Position numbers and translations under genes: made by a program
Origin: Desulfocapsa sp.
GTDB lineage: Bacteria > Desulfobacterota > Desulfobulbia > Desulfobulbales > Desulfocapsaceae
Assembly: GCA_016765495.1 (NCBI GenBank)
Contig: JAESPV010000027.1
Span: 248,001-312,000, forward strand
DNA length: 64,000 nucleotides
Reading direction: 5' to 3'
Shown here: positions 62,539 through 64,000 of the stretch, piece after piece
Position numbering within the stretch: position 1 is the first letter of the stretch
Layout of the letters: each line of letters opens with the position of its first letter
The notes under the pieces: generated by a model
Seen by the model: only the letters and a program-made list of their open reading frames with translations
What the model was told of the DNA's origin: nothing
The model's database searches: none

Positions 62539-64000
62539 ATGAGTGTTGATGACAAAAAAATCATCTATTCGATGATAAACGTCAGTAAATCGTATAATGA
62601 CCAACCCATCCTGAAGAATATCTCACTTTCCTATTTCTATGGTGCCAAAATTGGAGTTCTTGGACTAAACGGTTCAGGAAAAAGTACTCTTCTCAGGATT
62701 CTTGCAGGTATTGACACTGAATTCAACGGAGAAACAGTTATCTCTCCTGGACTCACCGTAGACTACCTGCCACAGGAACCAGAACTTGATCCTGCAAAAA
62801 CAGTAAAGGCTATTGTTGAAGAAGGTGTTCAGGATACCGTTGATTTATTGCAGGAATTTAACGAAATCAATGAGAAGTTTGCCGAACCCATGACCGATGA
62901 TGAGATGCAGGCTCTTATTGATCGTCAGGGTGAAGTTCAGGATAAACTGGATACTCTTGATGCATGGGATCTGGACTCCAAGCTTGAAATGGCAATGGAT
63001 GCTCTACGCTGCCCTCCTTCTGACAGCACCTGTAAGCATCTTTCCGGTGGTGAAAAACGTCGCGTAGCTTTATGTCGAATCCTCCTCAAAAAACCGGACA
63101 TTTTACTTCTCGATGAGCCAACAAATCATCTTGATGCAGAATCTGTTGCCTGGCTTGAGCACCATTTACAACAGTACGAAGGAACAGTCATCGCAGTAAC
63201 ACATGACAGATATTTTCTTGATAATGTTGCAGGGTGGATTCTTGAACTCGACCGAGGCCACGGAATTCCCTGGAAAGGAAATTACTCTTCCTGGCTTGAA
63301 CAAAAAGAAAAACGTCTTGCCAATGAGGAAAAGAAAGAAAGCGGTCGACAACGTACTTTGAAAAGAGAGCTTGAATGGATCAAAATGTCCCCCAAAGGCC
63401 GGCGCAGTAAATCCAAGGCTCGTATTGCCTCCTATGAAAAACTGATGGGGCAGGAAACTGAAAAACTGGTTAAAGAATTACAGATTTTCATTCCACCGGG
63501 ACCTCGTCTTGGAAAAGTTGTTATAGAAGCTGACCATATTAATAAGGCATTTGGAGATCGATTACTTGTTGAGGATATGAACTTTAAGCTTCCCGCAGGT
63601 GGTATTGTAGGAATCATTGGTCCCAACGGTGCCGGAAAGTCCACATTATTCAAAATGATTATTGGTGAAGAAACTCCGGATGAGGGCAGCATTCGTCTGG
63701 GAGATACCGTGAAACTTGCCTATGTTGATCAGGATCGTGATTCACTTGACCCCGATGCAACTATCTGGGAAGTCATTTCTGAAGGACAGGAAACAGTGAG
63801 CCTTGGCGATAGTGAAGTTAATTCTCGTGCATACGTAGGAAAATTTAACTTTTCAGGTTCTGAGCAGCAGAAAAAGGTTGGACTTCTTTCAGGTGGGCAA
63901 AGAAACCGTGTCCATCTGGCCCGCATGCTTAAAGAAGGGGGCAATGTCCTTCTGCTCGATGAGCCAACCAATGATCTCGATGTGAATACGTTAAGAGCAC
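62539..64000 (+). CDS. ettA: Energy-dependent translational throttle protein EttA (ABC-F), C-terminus cut by window edge
   Basis: EttA binds the ribosomal E site and gates the first steps of elongation according to ATP/ADP. About 487 of an expected 555 or so residues are visible. First ABC domain: GLNGSGKSTLLRIL, HLSGGEKRRVALCR, ILLLDEPTNHLDAES. Linker with the PtIM region and KRELEWIKMSPKGRRSKSKAR, an EttA mark. Second ABC domain: GPNGAGKSTLFKMI, LSGGQRNRVHLAR and LLLDEPTNDLDV. No membrane domain, as expected for ABC-F. AGGA eight bases before the ATG. Confidence 0.95.
   Translation, partial: MSVDDKKIIYSMINVSKSYNDQPILKNISLSYFYGAKIGVLGLNGSGKSTLLRILAGIDTEFNGETVISPGLTVDYLPQEPELDPAKTVKAIVEEGVQDTVDLLQEFNEINEKFAEPMTDDEMQALIDRQGEVQDKLDTLDAWDLDSKLEMAMDALRCPPSDSTCKHLSGGEKRRVALCRILLKKPDILLLDEPTNHLDAESVAWLEHHLQQYEGTVIAVTHDRYFLDNVAGWILELDRGHGIPWKGNYSSWLEQKEKRLANEEKKESGRQRTLKRELEWIKMSPKGRRSKSKARIASYEKLMGQETEKLVKELQIFIPPGPRLGKVVIEADHINKAFGDRLLVEDMNFKLPAGGIVGIIGPNGAGKSTLFKMIIGEETPDEGSIRLGDTVKLAYVDQDRDSLDPDATIWEVISEGQETVSLGDSEVNSRAYVGKFNFSGSEQQKKVGLLSGGQRNRVHLARMLKEGGNVLLLDEPTNDLDVNTLRA

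Overview
The window reads as a chromosomal segment of an anaerobic, AT-leaning Desulfobacterota (former deltaproteobacterium), most likely a sulfate- or sulfur-metabolising relative of the Desulfobulbales. This placement is inferred from gene content: a bacterial Wood-Ljungdahl (CODH/ACS) cluster, a selenocysteine-containing formate dehydrogenase/HdrA/MvhD set, a multihaem cytochrome, a bacteriohemerythrin, a 2-oxoacid:ferredoxin oxidoreductase and a two-subunit pyruvate carboxylase. No rRNA, phage, insertion sequence or CRISPR array was seen. There is one tRNA.

Layout. 1-4.9 kb: a membrane histidine kinase cut by the left edge, a lysine 2,3-aminomutase family enzyme, malic enzyme and bacteriohemerythrin. 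5.4-22.9 kb: the core of the window, one long co-directional block folD, cooS, a metF::acsD fusion, acsB, acsC, a very large fdhA, hdrA and mvhD. The last three genes each carry an in-frame UGA at a known Sec position, and each UGA is followed by a hairpin with a GGUC apical loop. Together they supply methylene- and methyl-THF formation, CO2/CO conversion, acetyl-CoA assembly or cleavage, and the electron-transfer partners that would link formate/CO2 to ferredoxin, NAD(P)H or thiol/disulfide pools. 23-28 kb, reverse strand: a Tat-exported molybdopterin oxidoreductase with its four-cluster Fe-S subunit and TorD-like chaperone, preceded by a cyclic-nucleotide-binding protein.

28.4-33.6 kb: rpsT with a strong terminator, then trpEGDCF without trpBA. 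33.6-36.0 kb: an RlpA-like lipoprotein and a nine-haem lipoprotein cytochrome. 36.15 kb: tRNA-Thr(CGU) with promoter and terminator. 36.3-39.8 kb: biotin carboxylase and biotin-dependent carboxyltransferase. 40.4-43.3 kb: korDABC. 43.4-47.9 kb, reverse strand: a SagB-type oxidoreductase, rlmN, a radical SAM protein, serC and trmL. 48.2-54.2 kb: lysC, cimA, a ComEA-like protein, miaA and recJ. 54.4-58.1 kb: a HAD phosphatase, a metallophosphoesterase, a universal stress protein and a Na/Pi cotransporter. 58.3-64 kb: purB, a DUF4911-like::miaB fusion, a bile-acid-symporter family transporter and ettA, which is cut by the right edge.

Most unusual points: (1) the in-frame fusion of methylene-THF reductase to the small corrinoid protein subunit through a long Ala/Lys/Glu linker, with a Shine-Dalgarno plus ATG inside the gene; (2) three consecutive Sec genes with matching hairpins, the first encoding a 2Fe-2S/GltD/ferredoxin/FdhA multidomain protein beside an HdrA with two modules; (3) a dispersed palindromic repeat with the core GGAACGTACACGAAATAA, one copy of which lies 12 nt upstream of trpE; (4) a long interrupted hairpin over the 5' end of a radical SAM gene.
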